Assembly: GCA_965230045.1 (NCBI GenBank)
Contig: OZ245940.1
Location: 3,906,001-3,970,000 of the forward strand
Source: G963662905 sp965230045
GTDB taxonomy: Bacteria; Bacteroidota; Bacteroidia; Bacteroidales; WRLA01
Reading direction: 5' to 3'
Length of the DNA stretch: 64,000 bases
Below are positions 15,822-24,871 of the stretch, one piece after another. The notes under the pieces are model-generated. The model was not told the DNA's origin. It saw only the letters and a list, made by a program, of their open reading frames with translations, and searched no databases. Every line of letters starts with the position of its first letter. Position 1 is the stretch's first letter. The translations under genes and the position numbers were made by a program.

Positions 15822-17030
15822 ATGATACTCGAACGAATAATTAATCAGATTGCAGCACAACAAACAGAATATTTGCTTCGCAAAGATGCAGGACAAAAAA
15901 GGGAATTGACATTGCCAGTTGAAAATTTACAGTCACATGCCTTGATTATTTCGGGCATTCGTCGATGCGGAAAAAGCACACTTTTACTGCAATTGATGCA
16001 GCAGATGCAAGATAAAGCTGTCTTTTTTTTGAATTTTGACACACCACAGCTCTATGGTTTTAATATGCATGATTTTAGTCGCTTAGATAATATTATCAGC
16101 CATCAAACTACCAAAACCTTATTCTTTGATGAAATACAATTGGTTGAAGGCTGGGAAATGTACGTACGCCAGAAACTCGATGAAGGTTTTAAATTGATTG
16201 CAACGGGTTCCAATGCTGCGATGTTGAGTATGGAACTTGGGACGCGTCTTACCGGGCGGCATATTACGAAAGAACTTTTCCCTTTTTCTTATTCAGAATT
16301 TTTACAGTTCAGGAATACGTCCGCTTCGCCCGAAAGCCTTAAGGACTATCTTGTTTGTGGCGGTTTCCCTGAATATTTGAAGAGCGGGAATGAAGAAATA
16401 TTGCTGATGCTCTATGATGACATCCTAAAACGCGACATCCAGGCTCGATTTGGAATAAAAGATGCAACAAACTTGTTAAGATTAGCTAACTATTTGATGG
16501 CTAATGTTGGTAACCGAATTTCTGCTTCCAGGCTCCGTCACCCATTATCCATTGGGGCGACCAGCACTGTACTTAATTGGTTTGCCTATTTAGAGCAGGC
16601 TTATCTTTTTTATTTTCTGCCGAAGTTTAGTTACTCCACTAAAGCACAGCTTGTTAATCCCCGCAAAGTATATGCAGTTGATACAGGCATGCTCCATGCA
16701 CTTTCTGTAAGCAAAACAAAAGATACGGGGCGAAAACTGGAAAATCTGATTTTTCTGCATCTAAGAAAAAAATACAGGGAACTATACTATTTTGACGACA
16801 ATGGGGAGTGTGATTTTGTGGCGTACAGCAGGGGGCAAGTTATTGAGATAGTGCAGGTATGCTATGAATTAACAGCAGAAAATCTTGATCGGGAGATCAG
16901 TGGTTTGCTTACTGCTCTAAAATTTTTCAAAATAAAAACAGGCAAAATCATCACTTTATCTGATTCAGATATTTTTGAAAAAGACGGTTATGAGATAAGG
17001 GCCTTACCTGCCCATGAATACCTTACATGA
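15822..17030 (+). CDS. AAA-family ATPase with DUF4143 domain
   Basis: A 402-residue ATPase of the AAA_14 plus DUF4143 type. Walker A is GIRRCGKSTLL (about residues 46-56), Walker B is LFFDEIQLV, and the sensor region reads LIATGSNAAMLS, followed by TGRHITKELFPFSYSEFL, a stretch characteristic of this family. The C-terminal DUF4143 part contains YAVDTGMLHA and FDDNGECDFV, resembling a nuclease-like fold. These ATPases are abundant, patchily distributed and of unknown function. Single-gene unit, preceded by a promoter flanked by palindromes (15748-15801); a second family member lies at 50506. Confidence 0.8.
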   Translation: MILERIINQIAAQQTEYLLRKDAGQKRELTLPVENLQSHALIISGIRRCGKSTLLLQLMQQMQDKAVFFLNFDTPQLYGFNMHDFSRLDNIISHQTTKTLFFDEIQLVEGWEMYVRQKLDEGFKLIATGSNAAMLSMELGTRLTGRHITKELFPFSYSEFLQFRNTSASPESLKDYLVCGGFPEYLKSGNEEILLMLYDDILKRDIQARFGIKDATNLLRLANYLMANVGNRISASRLRHPLSIGATSTVLNWFAYLEQAYLFYFLPKFSYSTKAQLVNPRKVYAVDTGMLHALSVSKTKDTGRKLENLIFLHLRKKYRELYYFDDNGECDFVAYSRGQVIEIVQVCYELTAENLDREISGLLTALKFFKIKTGKIITLSDSDIFEKDGYEIRALPAHEYLT

Positions 17031-17102
17031 TTTTATCACTGCCATCAGGCGCAATTGGCAAGGCAGCAATTACACAGTATTTCTCGATTGCAGTGTACAA
17101 AA

Positions 17103-19700
17103 TCAATAAAACACCACTTCACATTCAGGCATTTTCTTCTTGAAATCGTCGATGCGGCGCTGATTTACACGCGTATTGAAAACAGTCAGTTTCTTTAACT
17201 TGAGTGGGTATAGCGGATCTAACTTCTTGACTTTGGTTCCGGAGCAGTTTAAATCTTCCAGTTGCGTTAAGCCGCCCAATGGATCCAGTTTCTTGATTTG
17301 CGTATTGCTGCAATCAAGCTGCTGCAGCTTTTGCAGGAAAGCCAGTGCATCCAGCACTTCCACGGCTGTGCCCGAAATATTGAGTTTTTTTAGTCCGGAA
17401 AGCGACGCGATGGACTGTATATCAGAAAGCGGATTGGACGAAAGGTTTAATTCCTCCAGTTTTTTCAATTCGGAGAGGGCATTAATCTGGGCGATGCCAC
17501 AATTCGACAGTTCCAGCACCCGTAAATCAGAAAACATAAGCACCGGAGCGGAACTTATTAAATCCAAATCCCTGATATGAATTTCATCCTGATGCAGCAG
17601 TTCGTAAAATGCTTTGGCCTTATCGTTTTCTTCGGCATCAAAATAGGCTGCCAGACCTTCTTTCCATGCGGGATTGAGCTCATTCCACCAAGCGGTAATT
17701 TCTGCGGTCTTTCTGTAGATTTTCAGTTCAGGCAGGATATTCTGCAATTCAGCAACATTCCTTTCCGGCACAGGACAAGCATCGGCACGAAGCAAAACCA
17801 GCTGATTTAAAGCAGCAAGCGGAAGGACATCATCCACATTGGTGGAGTCAATATTCAATTTTTCGAGATGGTATAAAGCGGCAAGAGCGCCAATTTTTTC
17901 AACCGGCGTATTGGAAATATTCAGGTTTTCCAACTGCATCAGATCACTGATGGGGCTTAGATCAGAAATTCCGGTCCGCGAGATATCCAATTTTTCCAGA
18001 AGCTCAAGTTGCCGCAAAGGAGTAAGGTTTTTAATCTTCGGCTTACCGCTCAAATTCAGTTCTTTAAGTTGTATCAGTTTATGCAGGGATTCCTTTGAGA
18101 TGACGGTTTCTTCATCCAGATCAGCAGCTTCAATAAAAATCCCTTTCCATTCATTATCAAGCTGCTGCCACCATTCTTCCAATTGCGTGGATTCATAAAT
18201 CACCAGGCAATTGGGCTTAGTTTTCATAAATCGCTTTGCTTCCGATTTAGTGATTTTTGCGCCATCACAATAGATGCGGCGCAGTTTCGGGAGCTGCTCC
18301 AGTGGCTGCAATGATGAAATCCCGGTAGAATCGCACCAAAGCACTTCGAGGGATCCCTGATTTTGGAGCGGATCCAGCTTTCGGATGTAGGTATTGCTGA
18401 TATTCAGGATTTTTAAATGTCGGGCTGGCTCAAAATCGGGCAATACTTTAAGCGGTGTATTGCTCAAATCCAGCTCTTCGAGCGATGAACCATCGGCAAA
18501 AACAGGCTGCAACTGGAAAAGCGGTGCGCCTGACAAACTGAGCGAACGCAGCTTGCTCAAAAGGAAAATGCTGTCGTAATGCGCGATATAGGGCGAATTG
18601 AGCACAAGTTCCTCCAGCGACTGGATTTGCACCAATGCAGAAATGCCGGTAAGCGGAACATCATCCAGCGAAATCTCCCTGAGGCTCAGCGTATAACGCA
18701 AAGCATCCACAGAAGCAACAGAAGTATTGTTGGCGTGGATTTCCTGCAATTTATTCAGATTGCGCAGCGGGAAAATATCATCCACAGCGGTATTGCTGAT
18801 ATCAATGATTTCCAGTTCGCGCAGGTCGGAAAGCGGATTCAGGTCAAAAATACTGCTGTCTCCTGCCCTATCTATTTGGCGTTTTTCTATAAATGTTTTT
18901 ACAATGGAATCAACTTTATTGTGCGGGCAAAGAACGCTATCGATCAAGCGATGCGTTACGCTGTCGAGTTCAAAATACCAAATGGTATCCAGACCGGTTG
19001 TTTCATATTTACGGACTTTTTCGAGCATGGCCGTATCATACCAAAACCAGATGCTGCTGTCGGAATAGGAAACAACTGATTTAAGGGGAAGATCCTCACA
19101 AACAGGCAAATCGCCGGCAAAAAAATCACGCCAGTTTTGATCGAGCGAAGCCCACCAACGCAGCGGACGCTCTCTTTCAGAAGGTTGTGTGGAATAAATG
19201 CTGGCAATTTTCAGTCCGCCATCCCGCACATCCTGGTTCATTTCCACAAAAACACGGCACTCATCACTGATGCTGTCGCCATCAATATCACGGCCATTGA
19301 GCTTTCGGTTTACGGTAAGTTTGATGATTTTCTGTCCGGCATCACCCAGGAGCATTTCGGTTCCGCTAATTTCAAAATCAAATTTTACATTTCGGAAAAA
19401 GAAATCCACATCTTTCAGATACGCCTGCACATCTTTATAAAGCACCATTTGGCGGTCAGGCACCAGGTCATCTTCTATTTGCACCTGCGGATTCAGGAAC
19501 ATCTTGCTAAAACTTTCGTTGATGATGATCAGTTTTTCCGGAGCAGGACTTATCGGATCGCCCAGGAAATTGAGCGTCCCCTGATAAAAGTCAAGCAAAC
19601 CTGCCGCATCTTTTTCCAGCTCAGCCTGATCCTGAGCAAATAAATTAAAAATAAGGAAAAAAGAAAGGATTAATGCGTACACATTCCTATTCATTTGCAA
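17103..19700 (-). CDS. Exported leucine-rich-repeat protein built of three WW-capped LRR modules
   Basis: An 865-residue exported protein. Signal peptide about 1-22 (ending LFAQ). An N-terminal globular part (about 23-178) precedes three similar modules. Each starts with a WWxxLxxxW segment (WWASLDQNW near 182, WWQQLDNEW near 509, WWNELNPAW near 671), continues with 22-residue LRRs of the LxxLxxLxISxTxVxxLxPL form, and the modules close with a short cap (NCLVIYES, ELKIYRKT, ECEVVFY). No sorting tail or membrane helix is seen, so it is probably periplasmic or surface-associated, and a protein-binding role is likely. The gene is the last of a four-gene minus-strand set and overlaps the previous one by 14 bases. 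Confidence 0.75.
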   Translation of the reverse strand: MQMNRNVYALILSFFLIFNLFAQDQAELEKDAAGLLDFYQGTLNFLGDPISPAPEKLIIINESFSKMFLNPQVQIEDDLVPDRQMVLYKDVQAYLKDVDFFFRNVKFDFEISGTEMLLGDAGQKIIKLTVNRKLNGRDIDGDSISDECRVFVEMNQDVRDGGLKIASIYSTQPSERERPLRWWASLDQNWRDFFAGDLPVCEDLPLKSVVSYSDSSIWFWYDTAMLEKVRKYETTGLDTIWYFELDSVTHRLIDSVLCPHNKVDSIVKTFIEKRQIDRAGDSSIFDLNPLSDLRELEIIDISNTAVDDIFPLRNLNKLQEIHANNTSVASVDALRYTLSLREISLDDVPLTGISALVQIQSLEELVLNSPYIAHYDSIFLLSKLRSLSLSGAPLFQLQPVFADGSSLEELDLSNTPLKVLPDFEPARHLKILNISNTYIRKLDPLQNQGSLEVLWCDSTGISSLQPLEQLPKLRRIYCDGAKITKSEAKRFMKTKPNCLVIYESTQLEEWWQQLDNEWKGIFIEAADLDEETVISKESLHKLIQLKELNLSGKPKIKNLTPLRQLELLEKLDISRTGISDLSPISDLMQLENLNISNTPVEKIGALAALYHLEKLNIDSTNVDDVLPLAALNQLVLLRADACPVPERNVAELQNILPELKIYRKTAEITAWWNELNPAWKEGLAAYFDAEENDKAKAFYELLHQDEIHIRDLDLISSAPVLMFSDLRVLELSNCGIAQINALSELKKLEELNLSSNPLSDIQSIASLSGLKKLNISGTAVEVLDALAFLQKLQQLDCSNTQIKKLDPLGGLTQLEDLNCSGTKVKKLDPLYPLKLKKLTVFNTRVNQRRIDDFKKKMPECEVVFY

Positions 19701-20523
19701 ATGCTTTTCTTAATACAGCTTTATCTTGGTGGGTCAAAGGTAATAAATTGCTGATCAACCAGCCCGAATTCATGCTGTTGCGGTTAAACCAGCTCAATTC
19801 AAAATACCAGCCGGGCACCTGCATGAAATGGAATTTCACTTCATCAACATTGACCAGGCGTAATTTGCCCTGAGCCATTTCGTAGAGGAAAATGCTCAGA
19901 AAATCAGGTTGAAAACCGTTTTCCGTATAAAAAGCTGCATTTTTCGGATCGCGGAATGCTTTATCCAAATTCATGAAATCAATTTCGTGGCTCAAAGGAT
20001 GCAGGAAATGCTTTTTTTGTTGCAGCGTATCTTCCATGCGGGCAAAAGCTTTGATCCACCGAGGTGATGACGCGCCCGACAAAACCCATTTGTAGCCTTT
20101 ACGGTCGGGCTCCAGCTTGAGATACAGGCTGATGTATTCAAATTCTTCAGCACGCACAAAACGGCATATGGCTTCGGCATACCATTCATCTTTATGGAAA
20201 TTCAGGAAAAAAACATGCTTTTGAGCAATCTTATCCATAAATTTATGGAATACAATACCCGAAGTATCAATGGTTTGCAAATCAAATAAAAAGGGCAGGT
20301 ATCGTTTCCGGAGTTCCGGATTGCGGTAGAGGCTGTCGTTGCCGGGCAGTCGTTTGCCCATAGCATCTTCTTCGGCATTAAAGCGCCGGAAAAACTGATT
20401 TACCTGTTTGGTTTGGGCATATAAAAAACGCTCATCGAGCTGCACATTGCCCAAACTGTTCTGTGCTATACTATTGCCGCCAAAAAAAACGAGGAAAAAC
20501 AGGCTGATCCAAAATCCTTTCAA
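19687..20523 (-). CDS. Exported protein of unknown function, partner of the LRR protein
   Basis: I do not recognise a family. The 278-residue product begins with a signal peptide (SLFFLVFFGGNSIAQ) and is otherwise soluble, rich in aromatic and basic residues (FLLDLQ-like strands, FHKFMDKIAQKHVFFLNFHKD, GYKWVLSGASSPRW). There is no lipobox or sorting tail. Its 3' end overlaps the start of the LRR gene by 14 bases, and it follows a 94-base gap after the next upstream gene, so it is likely cotranscribed with both. The tight linkage suggests it works with the LRR protein in the periplasm or at the surface. Confidence 0.65.
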   Translation of the reverse strand: MKGFWISLFFLVFFGGNSIAQNSLGNVQLDERFLYAQTKQVNQFFRRFNAEEDAMGKRLPGNDSLYRNPELRKRYLPFLFDLQTIDTSGIVFHKFMDKIAQKHVFFLNFHKDEWYAEAICRFVRAEEFEYISLYLKLEPDRKGYKWVLSGASSPRWIKAFARMEDTLQQKKHFLHPLSHEIDFMNLDKAFRDPKNAAFYTENGFQPDFLSIFLYEMAQGKLRLVNVDEVKFHFMQVPGWYFELSWFNRNSMNSGWLISNLLPLTHQDKAVLRKAFANE

Positions 20524-20616
20524 AAGCAGTATTTTAATTGATTAAAAAATAAAAACGGCCTGCCCGGAGATAAATTGAAAAAACTCCATTGGGCAGACCA
20601 CAATCCGGAAAACAAA

Positions 20617-21198
20617 TTATTTTTTACTGGTTTCTTTCACGCGGATATCGCCCAGCATCACATCCCAGAAGCCAATCAGGCGGCCACCAATTTGGGTTTC
20701 TTTTCGCTTTACGTAAACCGTGATGTCCTTTTTGGTTGTATCTTCATAAACCAAACCTTTTTCCTTGTCGTAACCTTTAAATTTCTGGAAAATGGTGATA
20801 ATACCCACATAAGTCCCATCAGGCTGTCGTTCCAGATCACTGACATACTGAACTTTATACCAGTCGATTTCCACTTTATCGTAATTCAGGCGCATCAGGC
20901 GGTCAAAATATTTGCGCACCGAATAATGCTTGATCGTTTTGGAATACAATGAGGAAACCCCGATTTCGCTGCCTTCCATAAAGAGCTCGGAGGCACGGTC
21001 AATAACACGCTTGGCTTCAGACCATTCCGTATCCTTATTTCCAATAATACTGATATAACGGCTCAGGTCTTTTACTTTCTCTAATGCAAGGCTGTCAATA
21101 GCCTGTTTGCGTTGTGGAGACAGTTCCTCCTGTGCATTGAGGGCACTGAAACTCAACAAAATAATTAAAAAGGCGGAGATTATGCTTTTAAATTTCAT
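20617..21198 (-). CDS. Small exported protein of unknown function
   Basis: A 193-residue product with a signal peptide (FLIILLSFSALNAQ, about 1-22). The mature part starts with a helical segment (SPQRKQAIDSLALEKVKDLSRYI) and ends with alternating strands (VEIDWYKVQYVSDLERQPDG, YVGIITIFQKFKGYD, KKDITVYVKRKETQ), suggesting a small alpha/beta or NTF2-like fold, which is inference only. No family is recognised. It is 24 bases downstream of the lipoprotein gene and 94 bases upstream of the next exported protein, within the same minus-strand series. Confidence 0.6.
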   Translation of the reverse strand: MKFKSIISAFLIILLSFSALNAQEELSPQRKQAIDSLALEKVKDLSRYISIIGNKDTEWSEAKRVIDRASELFMEGSEIGVSSLYSKTIKHYSVRKYFDRLMRLNYDKVEIDWYKVQYVSDLERQPDGTYVGIITIFQKFKGYDKEKGLVYEDTTKKDITVYVKRKETQIGGRLIGFWDVMLGDIRVKETSKK

Positions 21199-21222
21199 TT
21201 CTTCTTTTTTTTGGTTTCCAAA

Positions 21223-22005
21223 CTATTTTTTAATCAGCTCCAGTTCGATTATTTTACCCATATCGCTCTTTTTTAAGCGATAAACCTTATTGGGACTGTT
21301 TTTCACATCCTTGAGGTAATTCAGGTATTTGCCTGCCGTTGTGGGTTTATCATAATCAACGATATCACCTTCGATGCTAATGATAATCAAAACAGGAACT
21401 TCCGGTCCTTCGAACTTTTGCAGGCATTCGCTGATCATGCGGTTGGCTCCGTCAATATTGCCGTTTCGTGCCATTGAGCCTATCTCGTCGAGGTATTCCT
21501 GAAGTTCACCGCCCTGATCTTTAAATGCTTTCATTTCTTTGATGCGCTGTTCCAGACGGGCAATCATATCATCGATTTCCTCATCTTCAAGACCCATAGC
21601 CTTAACCTCGGCCAAACCTTCTTCCAGTTCTTCAACGCTCAGGGATTTATCGTTGAGCAGGGCCAGTAACTTGATAATCGCTTCCTCCTTAAGCTTTTCT
21701 TTTTCAAGTCTTTGCTTTTCGTATTCGATTTTCTTTTCTGCTTTGGCAATCAGCTTGTCCACTTCCTCATCCTGAAGGCTCCAGCCTTTGATTTCTGCAA
21801 CTTCCTGTTCCATTTCACCAATGGTCATACTGCCATCATCATTCAAAAGTGCAATCAGGCGGGTTTTGGCTTCCTGAATTTGCGCCTGCCGTGCTTGTTC
21901 GGCCAGTTTCTTTTTGGATGTACATCCGCTCTGCATAAAGCCCAGACCGCCTATGAGCAGAAAAATCAACATCAATCTAATTGGAGTGCTTTTCATTTTT
22001 TTCAT
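21223..22005 (-). CDS. Lipoprotein with a duplicated helical acidic domain
   Basis: A 260-residue lipoprotein; the lipobox GFMQSGC places the lipidated cysteine at about residue 28. Two homologous stretches follow, about 46-93 (RLIALLNDDGSMTIGEMEQE, then VAEIKGWSLQDEEVDKLIAK) and 108-158 (KLLALLNDKSLSVEELEEGL, then AEVKAMGLEDEEIDDMIARL), joined by a charged coiled coil. The C-terminal 100 residues form a separate region. I chose the ATG at 22005 because it opens the signal peptide; a TTG at 22035 would add ten residues. It is the first gene of the series running down to 17103. Function unknown. Confidence 0.65.
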   Translation of the reverse strand: MKKMKSTPIRLMLIFLLIGGLGFMQSGCTSKKKLAEQARQAQIQEAKTRLIALLNDDGSMTIGEMEQEVAEIKGWSLQDEEVDKLIAKAEKKIEYEKQRLEKEKLKEEAIIKLLALLNDKSLSVEELEEGLAEVKAMGLEDEEIDDMIARLEQRIKEMKAFKDQGGELQEYLDEIGSMARNGNIDGANRMISECLQKFEGPEVPVLIIISIEGDIVDYDKPTTAGKYLNYLKDVKNSPNKVYRLKKSDMGKIIELELIKK

Positions 22006-22175
22006 ATCAAATGTTATTTCGAGAAAATATGGCAATAATCAGTAAATATCAACGATGCCGCACCTTAAATATTATGGACAGCGATCATCTAAAAACGCCT
22101 GAAAAACAGATTTCAGAATATATGCGTCAAAAATACAGATTTATTGGAAGTTAAGGCATAAAGTTGAAGTAATTC

Positions 22176-22658
22176 TCAGTAGGCTTTCTTCTTCACAAAC
22201 AAGGCCACAATTGCAGTGGTTATTATTCCCATGAGCGGTGCAGAAATCAGGCTCATGATGATGTACTGGTTTAAATTAAAATATGCTTCGGCCGCTGCCT
22301 GATCCATCGCACCCGAGGAAACAGCAAAGTCAATCGCATTTTCAAAATAATGCGGCGTGATGATGGTAGAAGTAATATACTGGCTCAATGGACTTAAAAC
22401 GGCAACAATCAAACTAATGATCAATCCACTGACAAATGCTTGTTTATAGCTGATCAGGCCGCCATAGAATTTCTTTCGCTTATCCAGCAAAGCAAAAACG
22501 TATATCAAAATTGCAGGAATAGCAAAAAGGTTCGTAAGCCCTGCATGAAGTTCAATGTGAGCATCATGCAATCCCACAAGATGCTCGAGCAGCATCCACA
22601 GCAGGCTCATGCCCACAAAAATCAATGACCACTTAATTTCTATACGAATATTTCTCAT
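22176..22658 (-). CDS. DUF4199 membrane protein
   Basis: A 160-residue inner-membrane protein with four predicted helices and the family features of DUF4199: IEIKWSLIFVGMSLLWMLLE at the start, the cytoplasmic loop DKRKKFYGGLISYKQAF, and a C-terminal helix ending in VKKKAY. The family is common in Bacteroidota and has no known role. The gene starts 2 bases after the stop of the DUF1801 gene and is probably cotranscribed with it. Confidence 0.8.
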   Translation of the reverse strand: MRNIRIEIKWSLIFVGMSLLWMLLEHLVGLHDAHIELHAGLTNLFAIPAILIYVFALLDKRKKFYGGLISYKQAFVSGLIISLIVAVLSPLSQYITSTIITPHYFENAIDFAVSSGAMDQAAAEAYFNLNQYIIMSLISAPLMGIITTAIVALFVKKKAY

Positions 22659-22660
22659 AG

Positions 22661-23116
22661 CTATCGTTTTATATGACTTTCATAAATTTTGATCCACTGA
22701 TCCGGATTGATTTTACGGCAAAGCGCCCCGATTAAATCCTCCGGAATTTCATTTTTAAGCTTAAATCGAAGGCAACTTTTGCCCAAATCAGGCTTTTTGC
22801 CGGTGCGTTTGGTAAATTCTTCCACAAACCATTTACTTAATTCATTATCAGAATATAAACCCGAATGATATAATGCCGTATGGCGTTTCTGAGCCGCAAT
22901 ATTGATAAATGGCAGCGGAAGCTTCGGATCACAATGGTAACCCGCAGGATATTTTGTATGCGGAACCACATAAGCCAGCATTCCATAGCCCATACCCTCT
23001 TCAAAACCTTCGGGGAGATTTTCAAGCACACATTTTCGCAGTATTTCAACTTGTTCGCGCTGAACACCTTCCAGTTCTTTGATATATTCTTCGGGAGATC
23101 TTGCGTTGGATTTCAT
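22661..23116 (-). CDS. DUF1801 protein (YdhG-like)
   Basis: A 151-residue cytoplasmic protein beginning MKSNARSPEEYIKEL with the usual DUF1801 features: GFEEGMGYGMLAYVVP, then PLPFINIAAQKRHTALYHSG, and GKSCLRFKLKNEIPEDLIG. Relatives have been linked to iron chaperoning and to a Bacillus phosphate-regulated protein, but the role is not established. The longer frame open to 23191 would add 25 residues unlike the family, so I prefer the ATG at 23116. It forms a two-gene unit with the DUF4199 gene. Confidence 0.75.
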   Translation of the reverse strand: MKSNARSPEEYIKELEGVQREQVEILRKCVLENLPEGFEEGMGYGMLAYVVPHTKYPAGYHCDPKLPLPFINIAAQKRHTALYHSGLYSDNELSKWFVEEFTKRTGKKPDLGKSCLRFKLKNEIPEDLIGALCRKINPDQWIKIYESHIKR

Positions 23117-23214
23117 AATCGTAATATTTTGCCCAAAATAAAACAATCCAACTGACCTGAAGTTCAAGCAGGTAAATTTTTGATATTTCATTATTGAAAC
23201 AATAGGATAGAATA

Positions 23215-23477
23215 GTTCTACTAGGAATTAGGTGGGTAACAATAATGTTTAAAAAAATATGCAGATATATATTATTGAACCATTGATCTCTAACAGATTC
23301 CTCCCTCCCGATAGTTATCGGGACAAAGCCTTATTCACTTCGTTTGGCTTTGTTCCGGTCGGAATGACACTGTTTATTAGGTGTTTAAGGCAAATGCGGC
23401 GAGGACGTCTTTAAAATATACTATTGTGTCCTCGCCGCATTTGCCTCCTGACTTCATAAAAACGCGTCATTCCAGAC
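23215..23477. repeat. Nested palindromic element B
   Basis: The core is an uninterrupted 19-bp inverted repeat: AGGCAAATGCGGCGAGGAC (23388-23406) and its complement at 23428-23446, with a 21-base AT-rich loop. Around it GGAATGAC (23361-23368) is matched by GTCATTCC (23466-23473), and CCCGATA-GT-TATCGGG makes a small hairpin near 23310. The left end GTTCTACTAGGAATT (23215-23229) resembles the outer arms of element A (GTTCTACCAGGAATT on the other strand). The right outer arm is not recognisable. Left halves of A and B align over roughly 90 bases. Non-coding. Confidence 0.75.
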
Positions 23478-23735
23478 AAAAACTATCCTGCAAACCGCAG
23501 GAGCTAAAAGCAAAAGCCTTTGAGATATGCAAGCTAACCGGGGAAGCAAATCACAGAAAATTATTACAATTTTTTCACTATATCGCGATAAGTGGGCAAA
23601 AATTAAAATTTCGATTTAAATATCTGTATATCAATTATCTAAATCAATTCAGTAAAATGAACAATAATTTATCTGTTATTTTTTATTGCCGAAACTCAAA
23701 ATCTTCTTAAATTGCAGGTACTTTTTTGTGTATCA
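23478..23735. other. AT-rich spacer without a recognisable gene
   Basis: No credible frame, RNA gene or repeat copy was found between element B and the LacI promoter region. The frame crossing 23381-23710 covers the palindrome and low-complexity sequence and is not a gene. Confidence 0.5.
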
Positions 23736-23759
23736 ACCTCATTTTGAGGTATTTTTTTG
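23736..23759 (+). promoter_or_regulatory. Small hairpin with T-run / possible promoter region of the LacI gene
   Basis: ACCTCA (23736-23741) and TGAGGT (23745-23750) form a hairpin followed by ATTTTTTT, as in a terminator. The same bases could also hold a degenerate -7 element (TATTTTTTTG, 23750-23759) with TTG at 23726-23728, which would start transcription inside the operator at 23767. I cannot decide between the two readings. Confidence 0.35.
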
Positions 23760-23766
23760 ATTTTCA

Positions 23767-23784
23767 AGCTAAACCGATTTAGCT
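23767..23784. promoter_or_regulatory. LacI-family operator
   Basis: AGCTAAACCGATTTAGCT is an inverted repeat with perfect 7-base arms around CCGA. LacI-family regulators typically bind such palindromes with a central CG. It lies 56 bases before the lacI-type gene and therefore probably mediates autoregulation of the whole operon. Confidence 0.7.
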
Positions 23785-23839
23785 GATTTTCAACAAATAA
23801 TACGCGTAAGAGCGATCAACTAATCAAAAATATCAATTT

Positions 23840-24862
23840 ATGAAAAGAATATCACTAAACGATATAGCCAAATCATTGGGCGTATCAAAAACCTTGGTAT
23901 CTATGGTTTTAAATAATCTCGGAGACAAAAATGGCATAAGTCAGAAAACCCAGGAAAAAGTCTGGGAAAAGGCCCGGGAGCTCAATTATCAACCTAATTA
24001 TTTGGCCCGCAGCCTTCGTACCGGACGATCAAAAACATTGGGACTGATCGTGGCGGATATTTCCAATATTTTTTATAGCCGCCTGGCACGTGTTATTGAA
24101 GATGCAGCCGGAAAACAAAATTACAATCTGATTATCTGCAGCACCGATGAAAAAGCTGACAAAGAAACTGAACTCATCGAAATGCTGCGCGCCCGTCAGG
24201 TAGATGGCATCATTCTTTCTTCAACACAGAAAGACTCCAAATTCCTGCAAAACCTGATGAAAGTCAAATTTCCCGTTGTACAAATCGATCGTATTTTCAA
24301 TGAGCTCAATGCTGATGCGGTAGCTGTTGATAACTACAAAGGGTCGGCACAACTGACAAAACACCTTATCGACATTGGATGCAGCAACATTGGGTTACTT
24401 GCTATCTCCCCAGTTTACACCTCTGCTATTCAGCAGCGTATCGCGGGTTGCGCAGAAACCTGCAAGGAAAACGGATTAAAATGGGATGAGCAACATATCA
24501 AAACAATTGAATTTGCTGATATTGATGCAAGCATCGAAAAAGCGATTGAAGAATGGTTCTCCAACGGCAATGCTCCGGATGCCGTATTCAGCCTGAACAA
24601 CCGTATTGCAATTAGTTTTATGCAGGCTTGCAAAAAAAGAAATATACAAATACCGGAGCAAGTCAAACTGGCCAGTTTCGATGACATTGAATACTTTGAG
24701 TTACTATGGCCACCCATGACGGCAGTAGCGCAGCCGTTCAGGCAAATGGGGCAAAAATCTGTAGAAATGCTCATAGACTCCATTGAAAACAAAAAACACG
24801 AATACCAAAAAATCATTCTGGACACCGAATTAAAAATCAGAAAATCAACCCAATTAAAATAA
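23840..24862 (+). CDS. LacI-family transcriptional regulator
   Basis: A 340-residue regulator. The N-terminal helix-turn-helix reads ISLNDIAKSLGVSKTLVSMVLN with the hinge YQPNYLARSLRTGRSKTLGL, followed by a periplasmic-binding-protein-like effector domain (about 60-335). The effector is unknown; the neighbourhood suggests a sugar or glycan breakdown product. It stands first in an operon with susC (9-base gap), susD, and two T9SS-exported LamG proteins, with a palindromic operator just upstream, so it likely represses itself and these genes until the ligand is present. LacI regulators in front of SusCD loci are less frequent than hybrid two-component or sigma/anti-sigma control. Confidence 0.88.
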   Translation: MKRISLNDIAKSLGVSKTLVSMVLNNLGDKNGISQKTQEKVWEKARELNYQPNYLARSLRTGRSKTLGLIVADISNIFYSRLARVIEDAAGKQNYNLIICSTDEKADKETELIEMLRARQVDGIILSSTQKDSKFLQNLMKVKFPVVQIDRIFNELNADAVAVDNYKGSAQLTKHLIDIGCSNIGLLAISPVYTSAIQQRIAGCAETCKENGLKWDEQHIKTIEFADIDASIEKAIEEWFSNGNAPDAVFSLNNRIAISFMQACKKRNIQIPEQVKLASFDDIEYFELLWPPMTAVAQPFRQMGQKSVEMLIDSIENKKHEYQKIILDTELKIRKSTQLK

Positions 24863-24871
24863 ACACAACGT

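Noticed and set aside
23381..23710. Plus-strand frame of 109 codons
   Set aside because: It begins inside the element B hairpin and continues through AT-rich sequence; no family or start signal.
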